Assembly (NCBI GenBank): GCA_030149245.1
Contig: JASBRX010000023.1
Location: 173,340 to 237,339, forward strand
Length of the DNA stretch: 64,000 nt
Direction: 5' to 3'
Source: Sphingomonas bacterium
GTDB taxonomy: Bacteria > Pseudomonadota > Alphaproteobacteria > Sphingomonadales > Sphingomonadaceae
The notes below the pieces were generated by a model. It worked only from the letters and a program-made list of their open reading frames with translations. It was not told the DNA's origin and made no database searches. How positions within the stretch are numbered: position 1 is the stretch's first letter; each line of letters opens with the position of its first letter. Shown here in pieces: positions 45,893 through 54,747 of this stretch. The position numbers and the translations under genes were made by a program.

Positions 45893-46438
45893 ATGTTTCA
45901 GACGCTGAAAGCGCGTTTCGCGCTGATGGCCGCGCTTTGCCTGGCGACGATCGCCACGCCGGCTCAGGCTCAGTTCTGGCAGTGCGCCCCCTATGCCCGC
46001 ATGATCTCCGGCGTCGAAATCTATGGCAATGCCCATACCTGGTGGGCGCAGGCCGAGGGCCGTTACGCTCGCGGCGACGCCCCGGTCGAAGGCGCGGTGA
46101 TGTCGTTCGCCCCCACCCAGCGCATGCGCCTCGGCCATGTCGCGATGGTGTCGAAGGTGCTGAGCGATCGCCAAGTGCTGCTGACCCACGCGAACTGGTC
46201 GCGCCGTGGCGGCGTCGAAAAGGACGTGATCGCGGTCGACGTGTCGGAAGCGGGCGACTGGAGCCGCGTGAAGGTGTGGTTCGCGTCGAACAACGGCCTC
46301 GGCACCTCGACCTACCCGGTCAATGGCTTCATCTATGCCAAGGGCGCACCGCGCAACAACGCTGCCCCGTTCGACAATGTCACCATCGCGCAGATCGACC
46401 TGTCGATGTTCGGGATTGAAACCTCGCTCCAGAAGTGA
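45893..46438 (+). CDS. Exported CHAP-domain protein
   Basis: 181 residues with a signal peptide (about 1-26, TPAQAQ). The mature protein is a minimal CHAP amidase/peptidase-like domain: Cys in QFWQCAPYAR (C31), His in GHVAMVSKVL (about 82), then LTHANWS. CHAP enzymes cleave peptidoglycan peptides; here no binding domain is attached. Relatives are common in sphingomonads. Cleavage activity is not shown. Confidence 0.8.
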   Translation: MFQTLKARFALMAALCLATIATPAQAQFWQCAPYARMISGVEIYGNAHTWWAQAEGRYARGDAPVEGAVMSFAPTQRMRLGHVAMVSKVLSDRQVLLTHANWSRRGGVEKDVIAVDVSEAGDWSRVKVWFASNNGLGTSTYPVNGFIYAKGAPRNNAAPFDNVTIAQIDLSMFGIETSLQK

Positions 46439-46441
46439 GCG

Positions 46442-46921
46442 TCAGGCCGGCCTGAAGTTCAGCGCCAGACCGTTGATGCAGTGCCGCTTGCCGGTCGGCG
46501 GCGGCCCGTCGTCGAACACATGGCCCAGATGCCCGCCACAGCGGCGGCAGATCACCTCGGTCCGCACCATCCCCAGCGAGAAATCGGACTTGGTCCGCAC
46601 TGCATTGGGAAGCGCCTGCCAGAAGCTCGGCCAGCCAGTCCCGCTCTCATATTTGGTCTTGGACGCATAAAGCGGCAACCCGCACCCGGCACAGGCAAAC
46701 ACGCCCGCGCGCTTCTCCTTGTTGAGCGGGCTCGAATAGGGACGCTCGGTCCCCTCCTGCCGCAAAATGCGGTATTGCGCCGGGCTCAGCCGCTTGCGCC
46801 ACTCCGCATCGCTTAGCGTAAACTCGAACTTCTGCGCCGCCGCCTCGCTCGTATCCGAACTACACCCGACGATCATCGCCGTGCCGACGACCCCGATGAA
46901 CTGACGACGATCAACGCGCAT
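46442..46921 (-). CDS. msrB: Peptide-methionine (R)-S-oxide reductase MsrB, exported form
   Basis: 159 residues. Zn-binding pairs CAGC and CRRC, conserved GTGWPSFW and GHVFDDGP, and the catalytic Cys in RHCINGLALNF are present. The N-terminus carries RRQFIGVVGTAMIVGC, a Tat-like or lipoprotein export signal, so the enzyme probably repairs oxidised periplasmic proteins. ATG 46921 follows a GGAGA box. Confidence 0.93.
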   Translation of the reverse strand: MRVDRRQFIGVVGTAMIVGCSSDTSEAAAQKFEFTLSDAEWRKRLSPAQYRILRQEGTERPYSSPLNKEKRAGVFACAGCGLPLYASKTKYESGTGWPSFWQALPNAVRTKSDFSLGMVRTEVICRRCGGHLGHVFDDGPPPTGKRHCINGLALNFRPA

Positions 46922-47046
46922 CCTGCTTCTCCTCAGCAACAGATACGGTGCGGACCGTGAAATGGTTTCACCGCATCGCCCAGCGCGCCCGGAACCAACG
47001 CCTTCTCCCGGCTTTCATGCAGCGCGGGGGCAGATGCGGATGACAC

Positions 47047-47292
47047 ATGGCATTTCAACAGCTTGACCCACCAATCCCCGTCCAGGTCATCGACAAGGGC
47101 AAGGGCTATGCCTTCGCCGTTATCGACTATGGGCCGGAGCATAACCTGATCTGGGTCACCGCGCTCGACGAAAATGGCGAGATCTGGTGCGCGCCCAACC
47201 CGCTGGTGCGGATGCAGGGCAATTGGACGCTGGGCCGCAAGCGCCCCGCCGCTATGCCCGCCACCCCCGACGCCTGCGTCAGTAGCGGCTGA
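47047..47292 (+). CDS. Small conserved hypothetical protein
   Basis: 81 residues, beta-rich (VQVIDKGKGYAFAVIDYGPEHNLIWVTALDENGEIWCAPNPLVRMQGNWTLGR). It reads like a real small-barrel protein, with good codon use. Its last 14 bp overlap the end of the convergent P450 gene. No family name is known to me. Confidence 0.7.
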   Translation: MAFQQLDPPIPVQVIDKGKGYAFAVIDYGPEHNLIWVTALDENGEIWCAPNPLVRMQGNWTLGRKRPAAMPATPDACVSSG

Positions 47293-48508
47293 GCTCCACC
47301 GGCATCGCCTTGTATCCATGGACGAAGCACGCCGCGACGCGCTCCGGCTCCGCCACGACGTTCGGGCGCAGGCGGCGCTTCGCCATTTCCTCCATCAGCA
47401 CGCCGATTTGCAGTTCCGCCAGCCGCGCGCCGACACAGCGGTGGATGCCATGGCCGAACGCCAGATGCCGCCGGGCATTGGCGCGATCGACGATGATCTC
47501 GTCGGGCCGCTCGAACACGCTCTCGTCGCGATTGGCCGACAGATACCATAGCACCAGCTTGTCACCCGCCTTGATCTGCTGCCCCATCAGCTCGGCGTCG
47601 GCGGTCGCGGTGCGGCGCATATGCGCCAGCGGCGTCTGCCAGCGGATGATCTCCTGCGTCGCATTGGGAATCAGCGAGGGATCGGCCTCCAGTTTCGCGC
47701 GCTGATCCGGAAACTGCTCCAGCGCCCAGGCATAGGCGCTCATCGAATTGCGCGTCGTGTCGTTGCCGCCGACGATCAGCAGGATCAGGTTTCCGAGGAA
47801 TTCGAACTGATCCATCTCCTTCATCGCGTCGGAATGGATCATCATCGAAATCAGGTCCGGCGTCGGGTCCTTGCCGACCTTGCTGTTCCACAGCGCGCCG
47901 AACTCCGCCGCACACTGGAACAGGATTTCGCGGCGCTCCTCCTTCTTCACCGGGTCCTTCGCGATCTCGATATCCCCGGCCCAGTCGGACCAATAGGTCA
48001 GCTTGCGCCGCTCCTCCCACGGAAAGTCGAACAGCAACGCCAGCATCTGCGTCGTCAGCTCGATCGACACGCGGTCGACCCAATCGAACGTCTCGCCGAT
48101 CGGCAGGCCGTCGAGAATCTCGGCGGTGCGCTGGCGGATGTCGCCGGTCATGCGCAGCATCTCGCTCGGCGTAAAGGCGGGGGCGACGGTGCGGCGCTGG
48201 CCGGTGTGCTTGGGCCGGTCCATCGCGATGAACATCGGCATGCGGATGTCCTCGGGCATCAGGTCGGCGACCACGATCCCGCCCGCTTCCGACGAATAGA
48301 GTTCGGGGAGCGATTCGACCTCGACGATCGGCTTGTAGGTCGAGATCGACCAATAGGGGCCGAACCCGCTCTGCTCGCACTTGTACACCGGCGCCTCGGC
48401 CCGCAGCTGGCGGAACGGTTCGTGCCAGGTATCGTCGCGATAGAGCTCGGCCCGCGTGACGTCGAGCGGATCGACGATGGGCGTGGTTTCGGCGGCAAGG
48501 GTGGCCAT
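47279..48508 (-). CDS. Bacterial cytochrome P450
   Basis: 409 residues, soluble class I type. I-helix GGNDTTR, ExxR in the K-helix region (QEIIRWQTPLAHMRR) and the haem-binding loop FGHGIHRCVGARLA with the Cys ligand at about residue 357 are intact. The sequence resembles CYP108/CYP153-like oxidising enzymes of sphingomonads, but the substrate is not decided. No ferredoxin or reductase gene is adjacent. Confidence 0.93.
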   Translation of the reverse strand: MATLAAETTPIVDPLDVTRAELYRDDTWHEPFRQLRAEAPVYKCEQSGFGPYWSISTYKPIVEVESLPELYSSEAGGIVVADLMPEDIRMPMFIAMDRPKHTGQRRTVAPAFTPSEMLRMTGDIRQRTAEILDGLPIGETFDWVDRVSIELTTQMLALLFDFPWEERRKLTYWSDWAGDIEIAKDPVKKEERREILFQCAAEFGALWNSKVGKDPTPDLISMMIHSDAMKEMDQFEFLGNLILLIVGGNDTTRNSMSAYAWALEQFPDQRAKLEADPSLIPNATQEIIRWQTPLAHMRRTATADAELMGQQIKAGDKLVLWYLSANRDESVFERPDEIIVDRANARRHLAFGHGIHRCVGARLAELQIGVLMEEMAKRRLRPNVVAEPERVAACFVHGYKAMPVELSRY

Positions 48509-48577
48509 GGCGATACTCTCCCGGATTCTGTCTTTCCGGGAGAGTGAATTAACTTACAGGAATGTCAATAGTGCCTT

Positions 48578-48693
48578 CTTAGCCCCTCCCCTTCAGGGGA
48601 GGGGTTGGGGTGGGGCGTCTCGGTCTCACCGAGACCGGGGGGAGCGAGGATAGGCCTCACCCCAAACCCCTCCCCTGAAGGGGAGGGGCTTAA
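48578..48693. repeat. Palindromic GC-rich element, copy 1
   Basis: Arms of about 38 bp (48578-48617 and 48654-48693) read CCCCTCCCCTTCAGGGGAGGGG in from either side and flank a 36-bp centre GTCTCGGTCTCACCGAGACC...GAGGATAGG. The second copy at 52294-52406 is nearly identical but inverted. It lies between the P450 promoter and the ABC permease stop and can fold into a long hairpin. The permease TAA is in its edge. Confidence 0.85.
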
Positions 48694-49931
48694 GTAGTGG
48701 CCACCTTCTTCCGCCGGATCTTCGGGCTCCCCGATTGCAGCACCCCGCGCCGGAACAGGCGCGCGGCGATGGTCACGGTGATCACCACCCACAAGGCCTG
48801 CCATGCCAGCGCCGCGAAGTGCCGCCACAGCTCGGGCGAATTGGCCGCGCGCGCCGCCATCGCAAAGGGCGAGCTGAACGGGAACAGCTCGGCCGCGGTC
48901 GCGACCCAGCTGTCCGGGCTCGCCGCAGCCGCAGCGGCAATGCCGAACATCGCGACCTGAAAGATCGTGATCGGCAGCGACAGCATCTGCAGCTCGCGTT
49001 GCGTGCTCGCCTGCGCGCCCAGCCCCAGAAACACCGCGCCCAGTAGCATGTACGCCATCACGAAATAGGCGAGGAACAACATGCCATAAGGCACCAGCCC
49101 GACTGCCGGGCCGATATCCGAGAGCCCGGCGGCAAGCCGCGGCGGCATCACGCTTGCGGCATTCGCGCCCAGATTGACCACCACCGTCCCCCAGAACAGC
49201 AGGAACAGCAACGCCACCCCGAACATGCCGAGCAGCTTGCCGAAGAACACGCTTTCCAGCGGCACGGCGGCGGCCAGGATCTCGATCACCTTGTTCGACC
49301 GCTCCTCCGCCATCGTGCCGACGACCTGTCCCGCCAGCATCAGCGAGACGATGAACAGCGCGAACACGGTGAAAAACGCCGCCTGACCCTGTCCGCTCGA
49401 CGACGTCGTGGTCCGCGAAATGACGGTCTTGGTCGCCTCGCTCAGCGGCGCGTCGGTGCCGGCACGCTCGGCGCGCAGCACCTGGCTCGCCAGCTCGGCA
49501 AGATATTCGGCCGATCGCGGGCCGTTCTCGACGTGCAGGATCTGTGGCCGTTCGAGCGGGCCGTAGAGCACCGCATAGGTATCGATCCCCTTGCGATCGA
49601 TCAGCGCCTTGGCCTGTGCGCGCGGATTGGCGCTCGGCGCTTCGACGATCAGGTCGGCGGGCTGGGTCGCGACCGAAAACATGCGGCGCAACTGCTTGTC
49701 CATCGCCACCACGGTGCGCGCCTGTTCGCCGCTGGCGATGAACACGATCCGCGATTTCGAATCGCCGCTCTTGGCCATCGTCGCTGCGCCCAGCCCGCCG
49801 ATCGTGCCGAACCCCAGCATCAGCAGCGGCGCGAGCAGGAACAGCAGGAAAGTGGGGGTGAACACCGTCGCCACGAAATCGCGGCGCGCGATGGTCATCG
49901 TCTGGCGCACCAGTCGGGAAAATCCGTTCAT
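48690..49931 (-). CDS. ABC-2 type exporter permease
   Basis: 413 residues: one N-terminal helix (about 22-45), a large extracytoplasmic domain (about 50-185), then five to six C-terminal helices, the NatB/ABC2_membrane_3 layout. ATG lies in the stop of the ATPase gene (ATGA). Substrate unknown; sodium and peptide or drug export are the usual suggestions. Confidence 0.88.
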   Translation of the reverse strand: MNGFSRLVRQTMTIARRDFVATVFTPTFLLFLLAPLLMLGFGTIGGLGAATMAKSGDSKSRIVFIASGEQARTVVAMDKQLRRMFSVATQPADLIVEAPSANPRAQAKALIDRKGIDTYAVLYGPLERPQILHVENGPRSAEYLAELASQVLRAERAGTDAPLSEATKTVISRTTTSSSGQGQAAFFTVFALFIVSLMLAGQVVGTMAEERSNKVIEILAAAVPLESVFFGKLLGMFGVALLFLLFWGTVVVNLGANAASVMPPRLAAGLSDIGPAVGLVPYGMLFLAYFVMAYMLLGAVFLGLGAQASTQRELQMLSLPITIFQVAMFGIAAAAAASPDSWVATAAELFPFSSPFAMAARAANSPELWRHFAALAWQALWVVITVTIAARLFRRGVLQSGSPKIRRKKVATT

Positions 49932-50854
49932 GCCGCTGCTGCCTCTTCCAGTGCCTGGGCGCCGACGATCTTGACGAACACATCGTGCAGCGACGGTCGT
50001 TCGATCGACAGGCCCGAAATGCCGTATCCCGCGTCGATCAGCCGCACTAGCAACGCCTCGATCCCTTCGTCGGGCAGCGTGAAGCGCCAGCCGCCCTGGC
50101 CATCCGCGACCGCATCGGCGGGCAACAACGCGGCGATGCCCGCATCGGACTTGTGCGGTACATAATGCGCCTTGTGCGGCAACGTCCCGCGCGCATCGGC
50201 CATGCTGCCCTCGAACCGCACTTTGCCACCGGCAATGATCGTCAGCCGGTCGCACAGCCGCTCGGCATGCGCCATGACATGCGTCGAAAACAGGATCGTC
50301 GCCCCGCGATCTCGCTCGGCCAGGATCAGTTTCTCCAGCCGCTCCTGATTGACCGGGTCGAGGCCGGAAAAGGGCTCGTCGAGCACCAGCAAATCGGGTC
50401 GATGCACCACCGATCCCAGCAACTGGACCAGCTGCGCCATGCCCTTCGACAGCTTGCGGATTTTCTGGTCGGTGGCATGGCCAAGCCCGGCCGCCTCCAT
50501 CAGCTCGACCGCGCGCTTGCGCCCGGTCTTCCAGTCGAGTCCGCGCAGCGCGCCCATGAACGCAATCGCCTGGCTGGCCTTCATGCTCGGATACAGGCCG
50601 CGTTCCTCGGGCAGGTACCCGACGCGGTCGCTCATCTCGCGTGGGCGCTCGCTGCCCAGCAGGGTGCGCTCGCCCTCATCGGGTTCGATGATGCCGAGCA
50701 GCATCCGCAACGTCGTGGTCTTGCCCGCGCCATTGGGGCCGAGCACGCCATAGATCATGCCCTTGGGCACCGCGATATCCACGCCATCGACGACACGGCG
50801 GTCGCCGAAGCGTTTGACGAGGCCTTGGGCGATGACCGCCAATTCGTGATGCAA
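49928..50854 (-). CDS. ABC transporter ATPase, NatA-like
   Basis: 308 residues. Walker A GPNGAGKT, Q-loop region YLPEERGLYPSM, signature LSKGMAQ, Walker B LLVLDEPFSGLDP and H-loop FSTHVMAH are present, followed by a C-terminal DUF4162-like extension. The start is probably TTG 50854, with GAGGGG 7 nt upstream; no ATG in frame precedes the conserved strand. Pairs with the overlapping permease. Confidence 0.9.
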   Translation of the reverse strand: MHHELAVIAQGLVKRFGDRRVVDGVDIAVPKGMIYGVLGPNGAGKTTTLRMLLGIIEPDEGERTLLGSERPREMSDRVGYLPEERGLYPSMKASQAIAFMGALRGLDWKTGRKRAVELMEAAGLGHATDQKIRKLSKGMAQLVQLLGSVVHRPDLLVLDEPFSGLDPVNQERLEKLILAERDRGATILFSTHVMAHAERLCDRLTIIAGGKVRFEGSMADARGTLPHKAHYVPHKSDAGIAALLPADAVADGQGGWRFTLPDEGIEALLVRLIDAGYGISGLSIERPSLHDVFVKIVGAQALEEAAAA

Positions 50855-50895
50855 CTGGAATCCCCTCGCTTGACTTCCCGTGGTAGCGGGGGGTG

Positions 50896-51939
50896 ATGCA
50901 TGAGCGCAAGGCACTGGAGGATCGGATTCGCGAAAAGGCGGGGGAGCTGGGCTTTGCGGCTTGCGGCTTCGCGTCGGCGGATGCGGCGCCTTTGGCGGGT
51001 AAGCGCCTGCGCGAATGGCTCGAACAAGGCCGTCATGGCGACATGATCTGGATGGAGGAGCGCGCACACCATCGCGAAAGCCCCGCCGGGCTATGGCCGG
51101 ATGTGCGCAGCGTGATCGCGCTCGGCATGAGCTACGTCCCCGCGCTCGAGCCGCTCGCACTGGCAGGGGCGGGGGACCGCGGCCGCATCTCCGTCTATGC
51201 GCAGGGCGCGGACTATCATGACGTGGTCAAAAAGGCGCTGAAGGCGCTCGGCCGCTGGCTGGCGCAGGAGGCGGGCTGCGATCTCAAGGTGTTCGTCGAC
51301 ACCGCCCCGGTGATGGAAAAGCCGCTGTCGGAGGCTGCGGGGCTGGGCTGGCAGGGGAAACACACCAATCTGGTCAGCCGCAGCCATGGCAGCTGGCTGT
51401 TCCTGGGCGCGATCTACACCACGCTCGATCTGGCGCCCGACACGCCCGGCCGCGACCGCTGCGGGTCGTGCGACGCGTGCCAGCGCGCCTGCCCGACCGA
51501 CGCCTTCCCTGCGCCCTATACGCTAGATGCGCGGCGCTGCATCTCGTACCTGACGATCGAGCATAAGGGGCCGATCCCGGACGAGTTCCGGGAAGGGATC
51601 GGCAACCGCATCTATGGCTGCGACGATTGTCTGGCGGTGTGCCCGTGGAACAAGTTCGCACAGGCCGCCGCGCGCAACATCGCCTTCGCCCCGCGCGCTG
51701 AGCTGACCGCGCCGGAACTCGCCGACCTGCTCGCGCTCGACGATGCCGGGTTTCGGGAAGTCTTCTCAGGCTCCCCGATCAAGCGCATCGGCCGCGACCG
51801 CATGGTCCGCAACTGTCTGATCGCGGCCGGGAACAGCGGCGATCAAGCATTGCGCCATGCAGTCGCGGCACTGGTGGACGACCCTGATCCGGTGGTAAGC
51901 GAGGCGGCAGACTGGGCGCTGAACAAGCTCGGCGGATAG
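50896..51939 (+). CDS. queG: Epoxyqueuosine reductase QueG
   Basis: Cobalamin- and iron-sulfur-dependent enzyme for the last step of queuosine synthesis in tRNA. 347 residues, with a B12-binding N-terminal domain ([26 protein letters not shown]), two [4Fe-4S] motifs ([12 protein letters not shown] and CDDCLAVCP) and a C-terminal HEAT-like repeat ([24 protein letters not shown]). ATG 50896 is preferred; GTG 50893 overlaps it. Confidence 0.95.
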   Translation: MHERKALEDRIREKAGELGFAACGFASADAAPLAGKRLREWLEQGRHGDMIWMEERAHHRESPAGLWPDVRSVIALGMSYVPALEPLALAGAGDRGRISVYAQGADYHDVVKKALKALGRWLAQEAGCDLKVFVDTAPVMEKPLSEAAGLGWQGKHTNLVSRSHGSWLFLGAIYTTLDLAPDTPGRDRCGSCDACQRACPTDAFPAPYTLDARRCISYLTIEHKGPIPDEFREGIGNRIYGCDDCLAVCPWNKFAQAAARNIAFAPRAELTAPELADLLALDDAGFREVFSGSPIKRIGRDRMVRNCLIAAGNSGDQALRHAVAALVDDPDPVVSEAADWALNKLGG

Positions 51940-51949
51940 GGAGGGGACG

Positions 51950-52285
51950 ATGCGCGCGTTTCAACTGTTGCTGATTGCACTGTGGCTGGTGCTGGCGGGC
52001 TATACCGGCGTGGTGATCGCGCGGCACGGGCTCGACCTGCTGCCGATCTTCTTCGGCGACATGGCCAAGCTCGCCTGGCCGGGGCAGTTCAACCTCGACT
52101 TTCTGTGCTTCCTCACCCTCTCGGCGCTGTGGACCGCATGGCGCAACGGCTTTTCGGCAAGCGGCCTCGCACTGGCACTGATCGCCTTCTTCGGCGGTGC
52201 GGGGTTCCTGCTGCCCTATCTGCTCTGGCTGACGATCAGCACCCGCGGCAATATGCGCAGCGTGCTGCTCGGCGTGCGCACTTAA
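51950..52285 (+). CDS. Small membrane protein, hypothetical
   Basis: 111 residues with three predicted membrane helices (about 5-25, 45-63, 73-95). GAGGGG precedes the ATG, 10 nt after queG, so it is probably cotranscribed. No named family recognised with confidence. Confidence 0.75.
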   Translation: MRAFQLLLIALWLVLAGYTGVVIARHGLDLLPIFFGDMAKLAWPGQFNLDFLCFLTLSALWTAWRNGFSASGLALALIAFFGGAGFLLPYLLWLTISTRGNMRSVLLGVRT

Positions 52286-52293
52286 AGTCCTAC

Positions 52294-52406
52294 TAGCCCC
52301 TCCCCTTCAGGGGAGGGGTTGGGGTGGGGCCTATCCTCGCAACCGCCGGTCTCGGTGAGACTGAGACGCCCCACCCCCAACCCCTCCCCTGAAGGGGAGG
52401 GGCTTA
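52294..52406. repeat. Palindromic GC-rich element, copy 2 (inverted)
   Basis: Arms 52294-52330 and 52368-52406. The centre CCTATCCTCG...GGTCTCGGTGAGACTGAGAC is the reverse complement of the copy 1 centre with about four changes. It directly follows a membrane-protein gene and can act as a terminator. Confidence 0.85.
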
Positions 52407-52429
52407 AGATGCACCGTCAAATTCTAAAG

Positions 52430-52502
52430 CCCCTCCCGCGTGCGGGAGGGGGTGGGGGAGGGTCTTCTTCTTCTTCTTCTTCTTCTTCTTCTTCTTCTTC
52501 TT
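52430..52502. repeat. Half palindrome followed by a TTC trinucleotide repeat
   Basis: A short hairpin CCTCCCGCGTGCGGGAGG (about 52431-52448) is followed by GGGTGGGGGAGGG and then about 13 perfect TTC units (52463-52502). The tract is 17 nt past the stop of the minus-strand lipoprotein gene, so it would be GAA repeats in that transcript's 3' region. Perfect trinucleotide runs of this length are rare in bacterial genomes. Confidence 0.95.
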
Positions 52503-52519
52503 GTCCCCCGAGCCGCGCC

Positions 52520-52897
52520 CTACCGCCCGGTCCGACTTGCCCGGATCGCCGCCGCACAGCTCGCCTGATCGATCGGCGACCCGTCGCGCTGGCGCGTCTC
52601 GGCAAAGGTCACCACCGGATCGCCACGCCCCGACTTGGGCGGGTAGAGATAGGCATCCAGAACGCAGGTGCCGTTGCCGAATTGCAGCTTGCGCGCGCTG
52701 CCCTCGGTCACGTCCAGCAGCGGGCGGCCGAACTGCGCGGTCAGCGCGCTGGCGCTCGCCCCGATTACGGTGGTCAGCGCGGCCATCCCCTGCTGCGGCA
52801 CCGGCACCGGCGCGGCGCGGCCTGGCGGCGGGATGACGCCACCGCCGCCGCAGGCGGACAGCAGGATCAGGGCGGACAGGGCCGCGATAGCTCTCAC
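52520..52897 (-). CDS. Putative lipoprotein, hypothetical
   Basis: 125 residues with a lipobox (ALILLSACGGGG, Cys about 16), a Pro-rich linker and a small domain (LTAQFGRPLLDVTEGSARKLQFGNGTCVLDAYLYPP) that resembles SmpA/OmlA-type two-strand units. Start overlaps the upstream EI24 gene by 4 nt. Confidence 0.78.
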   Translation of the reverse strand: MRAIAALSALILLSACGGGGVIPPPGRAAPVPVPQQGMAALTTVIGASASALTAQFGRPLLDVTEGSARKLQFGNGTCVLDAYLYPPKSGRGDPVVTFAETRQRDGSPIDQASCAAAIRASRTGR

Positions 52898-53577
52898 TTG
52901 GTGTTTCTCCGGTGGAACATGTGCGTCGCCATCGCCGCACCGACGATCGGCGCGATCAGATTGGCGAACGGGATGAAGAACAATCCGGTTCCCGCCGCCC
53001 CGGTGGCAAGGCGTGCCAGCCGCGTGCGCGCGCGCCAGCGCTGCAGGTCCTGCGTCGGCATGTGTCGCACCGCGACCATGTCCCCCAGATCGCGCCCGAG
53101 CAGCCAGCTGTTGACGATGAAAAAGGCAATCGCCGTCCCGACTCCGGTGACCAGCAGGATCAGATAGAGCGGCGACAGCGCAAGGTTGACCAGCAACGCC
53201 CGCCCGGCGGAGCGCAGCCCCATCGCGGCGGAGCGGGCGAAGCTCAGGTCGCGCGCCGTGGCAAAGCGGTCGGGATAATGTTTCGCTTCGACCGCATGGA
53301 CCACTTCATCGGCGAACACCCCGATCACGGCAATCGCGACCACGCGGAACAACAGCCACGCGCCGAGCAGCGCGATCAGGATCGCGGTCGCTGCGGCAAG
53401 GCTCGCGACGCTCTGGCTCGCGGCGAAATAGCGCGCGACGAGATAGTCGATCCCGAACCACAGCCCCGCGCCCACTGCGCCAAAGATCGCCAGCGTCACC
53501 AGCATCGACTTGGCGAACACCGCGACGATGCGCTTGTCGAACAGCTGGCCGATCGAAAGAAGCAGCGCCTGGACCAT
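52894..53577 (-). CDS. EI24/CysZ-like membrane protein
   Basis: 227 residues with about four to five hydrophobic segments and the EI24-family pattern (LFDKRIVAVFAKSML, AIFGVFADEVVHAVEAKHYPD-like region, LLVNLALSPLYLILL, FFIVNSWLLGRDLGD). ATG 53577 starts the conserved MVQALLLSIGQL; longer frames upstream lack family features. The CysZ relation suggests ion (sulfate) transport, unproven. Confidence 0.82.
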   Translation of the reverse strand: MVQALLLSIGQLFDKRIVAVFAKSMLVTLAIFGAVGAGLWFGIDYLVARYFAASQSVASLAAATAILIALLGAWLLFRVVAIAVIGVFADEVVHAVEAKHYPDRFATARDLSFARSAAMGLRSAGRALLVNLALSPLYLILLVTGVGTAIAFFIVNSWLLGRDLGDMVAVRHMPTQDLQRWRARTRLARLATGAAGTGLFFIPFANLIAPIVGAAMATHMFHRRNTK

Positions 53578-53674
53578 GGGGACATCGTTGCGGGGCGATG
53601 TCGCCCAAGTCAACGCAGTTGCGCCGGGCCGGATGGCGCTATAGGCGCGCGACATCTATTCTCCGGAGACAAAA

Positions 53675-54670
53675 GTGACCGCACCCACCCACGACGTCGT
53701 CGCGATCGGCAACGCCATTGTCGACATTCTCGCCCAGGCTGAAGACTCCTTCATCGAAGAAATCGGCGTCGCCAAGGGCTCGATGCAGCTCATGTTCTCG
53801 CCCGAAGAGGCCGACGCGCTCTACGCCAAAATGGGTCCGGGCCGTGAGGTTTCGGGCGGTTCGGCGGCGAACACCGTCGCCGGCATGGCCGCGCTGGGCA
53901 GCCGCACCGCGTTCATCGGCCAGGTCGCCGACGATCAGCTGGGCCAGGTGTTCGGCCACGACCTGCGCGCGGCCGGCGTCGATTTCGCCACCGCGGTCCG
54001 CCCGGGTCAGCCGACCACCGCGCGCTGCCTGATCTTCGTGACGCCGGACGGCCAGCGCACGATGAACACCTTCCTCGGCGCGTCACAGTTCCTGCCCGAA
54101 GCCGCGCTCGACCGCGACCTGATCGCGGGCGGCGCGATCCTGTATCTCGAGGGCTATCTGTGGGATCCGGAAGAACCGCGCCAGGCGATGCGCGCCGCGA
54201 TCGGTATCGCGCGCGACGCGGGCCGCAAGGTTGCGTTCACCTTGTCCGACGTGTTCTGCATCAGCCGCCACGGCGACGATTTCCGCGCGTTGATCGCGGA
54301 AGGTCTGATCGACATTCTGTTCGCCAACGAGAATGAACTGCTCGCACTGGCGCAGGTCGAGGACTTCGACGCGGCGGTGGAGCAGGTCGCGGCACAGGTC
54401 CCGACGCTCGTCGTCACCCGCAGCGAAAAGGGCGCCATCGCCGTGCAGGGCGGCACCCGCGCCGCGGTTCCGGCCGAGCCGATCGAGAAGGTCGTCGACA
54501 CCACCGGCGCAGGCGACCTGTTCGCCGCCGGCTTCCTGCACGGCCAGGCGCAGGGCTGGGACGTCGAAACCTCGCTGAAGCTCGGCGCAGCCTGCGCGGC
54601 GGAGATCATCTCGCACTATGGCGCGCGGCCCGAGGCGGACCTCAAGGAGGTTGCTGCCAAGTTCGGCTGA
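53675..54670 (+). CDS. PfkB-family kinase, adenosine-kinase-like
   Basis: 331 residues. PfkB signature 1 region GGSAANTVAGMAALG (about 61-75) and signature 2 DTTGAGDLFAAGFLHG (about 272-287, catalytic Asp in GAGD) are intact. The overall pattern is that of bacterial adenosine kinase-type sugar kinases (phosphorylating ribose 5'-OH of nucleosides). GTG start with CGGAGAC upstream. Confidence 0.9.
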   Translation: MTAPTHDVVAIGNAIVDILAQAEDSFIEEIGVAKGSMQLMFSPEEADALYAKMGPGREVSGGSAANTVAGMAALGSRTAFIGQVADDQLGQVFGHDLRAAGVDFATAVRPGQPTTARCLIFVTPDGQRTMNTFLGASQFLPEAALDRDLIAGGAILYLEGYLWDPEEPRQAMRAAIGIARDAGRKVAFTLSDVFCISRHGDDFRALIAEGLIDILFANENELLALAQVEDFDAAVEQVAAQVPTLVVTRSEKGAIAVQGGTRAAVPAEPIEKVVDTTGAGDLFAAGFLHGQAQGWDVETSLKLGAACAAEIISHYGARPEADLKEVAAKFG

Positions 54671-54689
54671 TCACGGTCGGCAACGCGAC

Positions 54690-54724
54690 AAAAAAAAAGG
54701 GCCGGGGAAAACCCCGGCCCTTTT
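54690..54724. terminator. Bidirectional rho-independent terminator
   Basis: A 9-bp perfect stem GGGCCGGGG / CCCCGGCCC with an AAAA loop is flanked by a run of A on the left and TTTT on the right. It sits between the convergent kinase and permease genes and can end transcription from both sides. Confidence 0.93.
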
Positions 54725-54747
54725 GGTTTGCCGATCCGGCGCGCCCG

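Noticed and set aside
52404..52940. Minus-strand frame encoding a run of about 13 lysines
   Set aside because: It comes from reading the TTC tract in a frame that overlaps the lipoprotein gene; no ribosome site or conserved sequence supports it as a gene.
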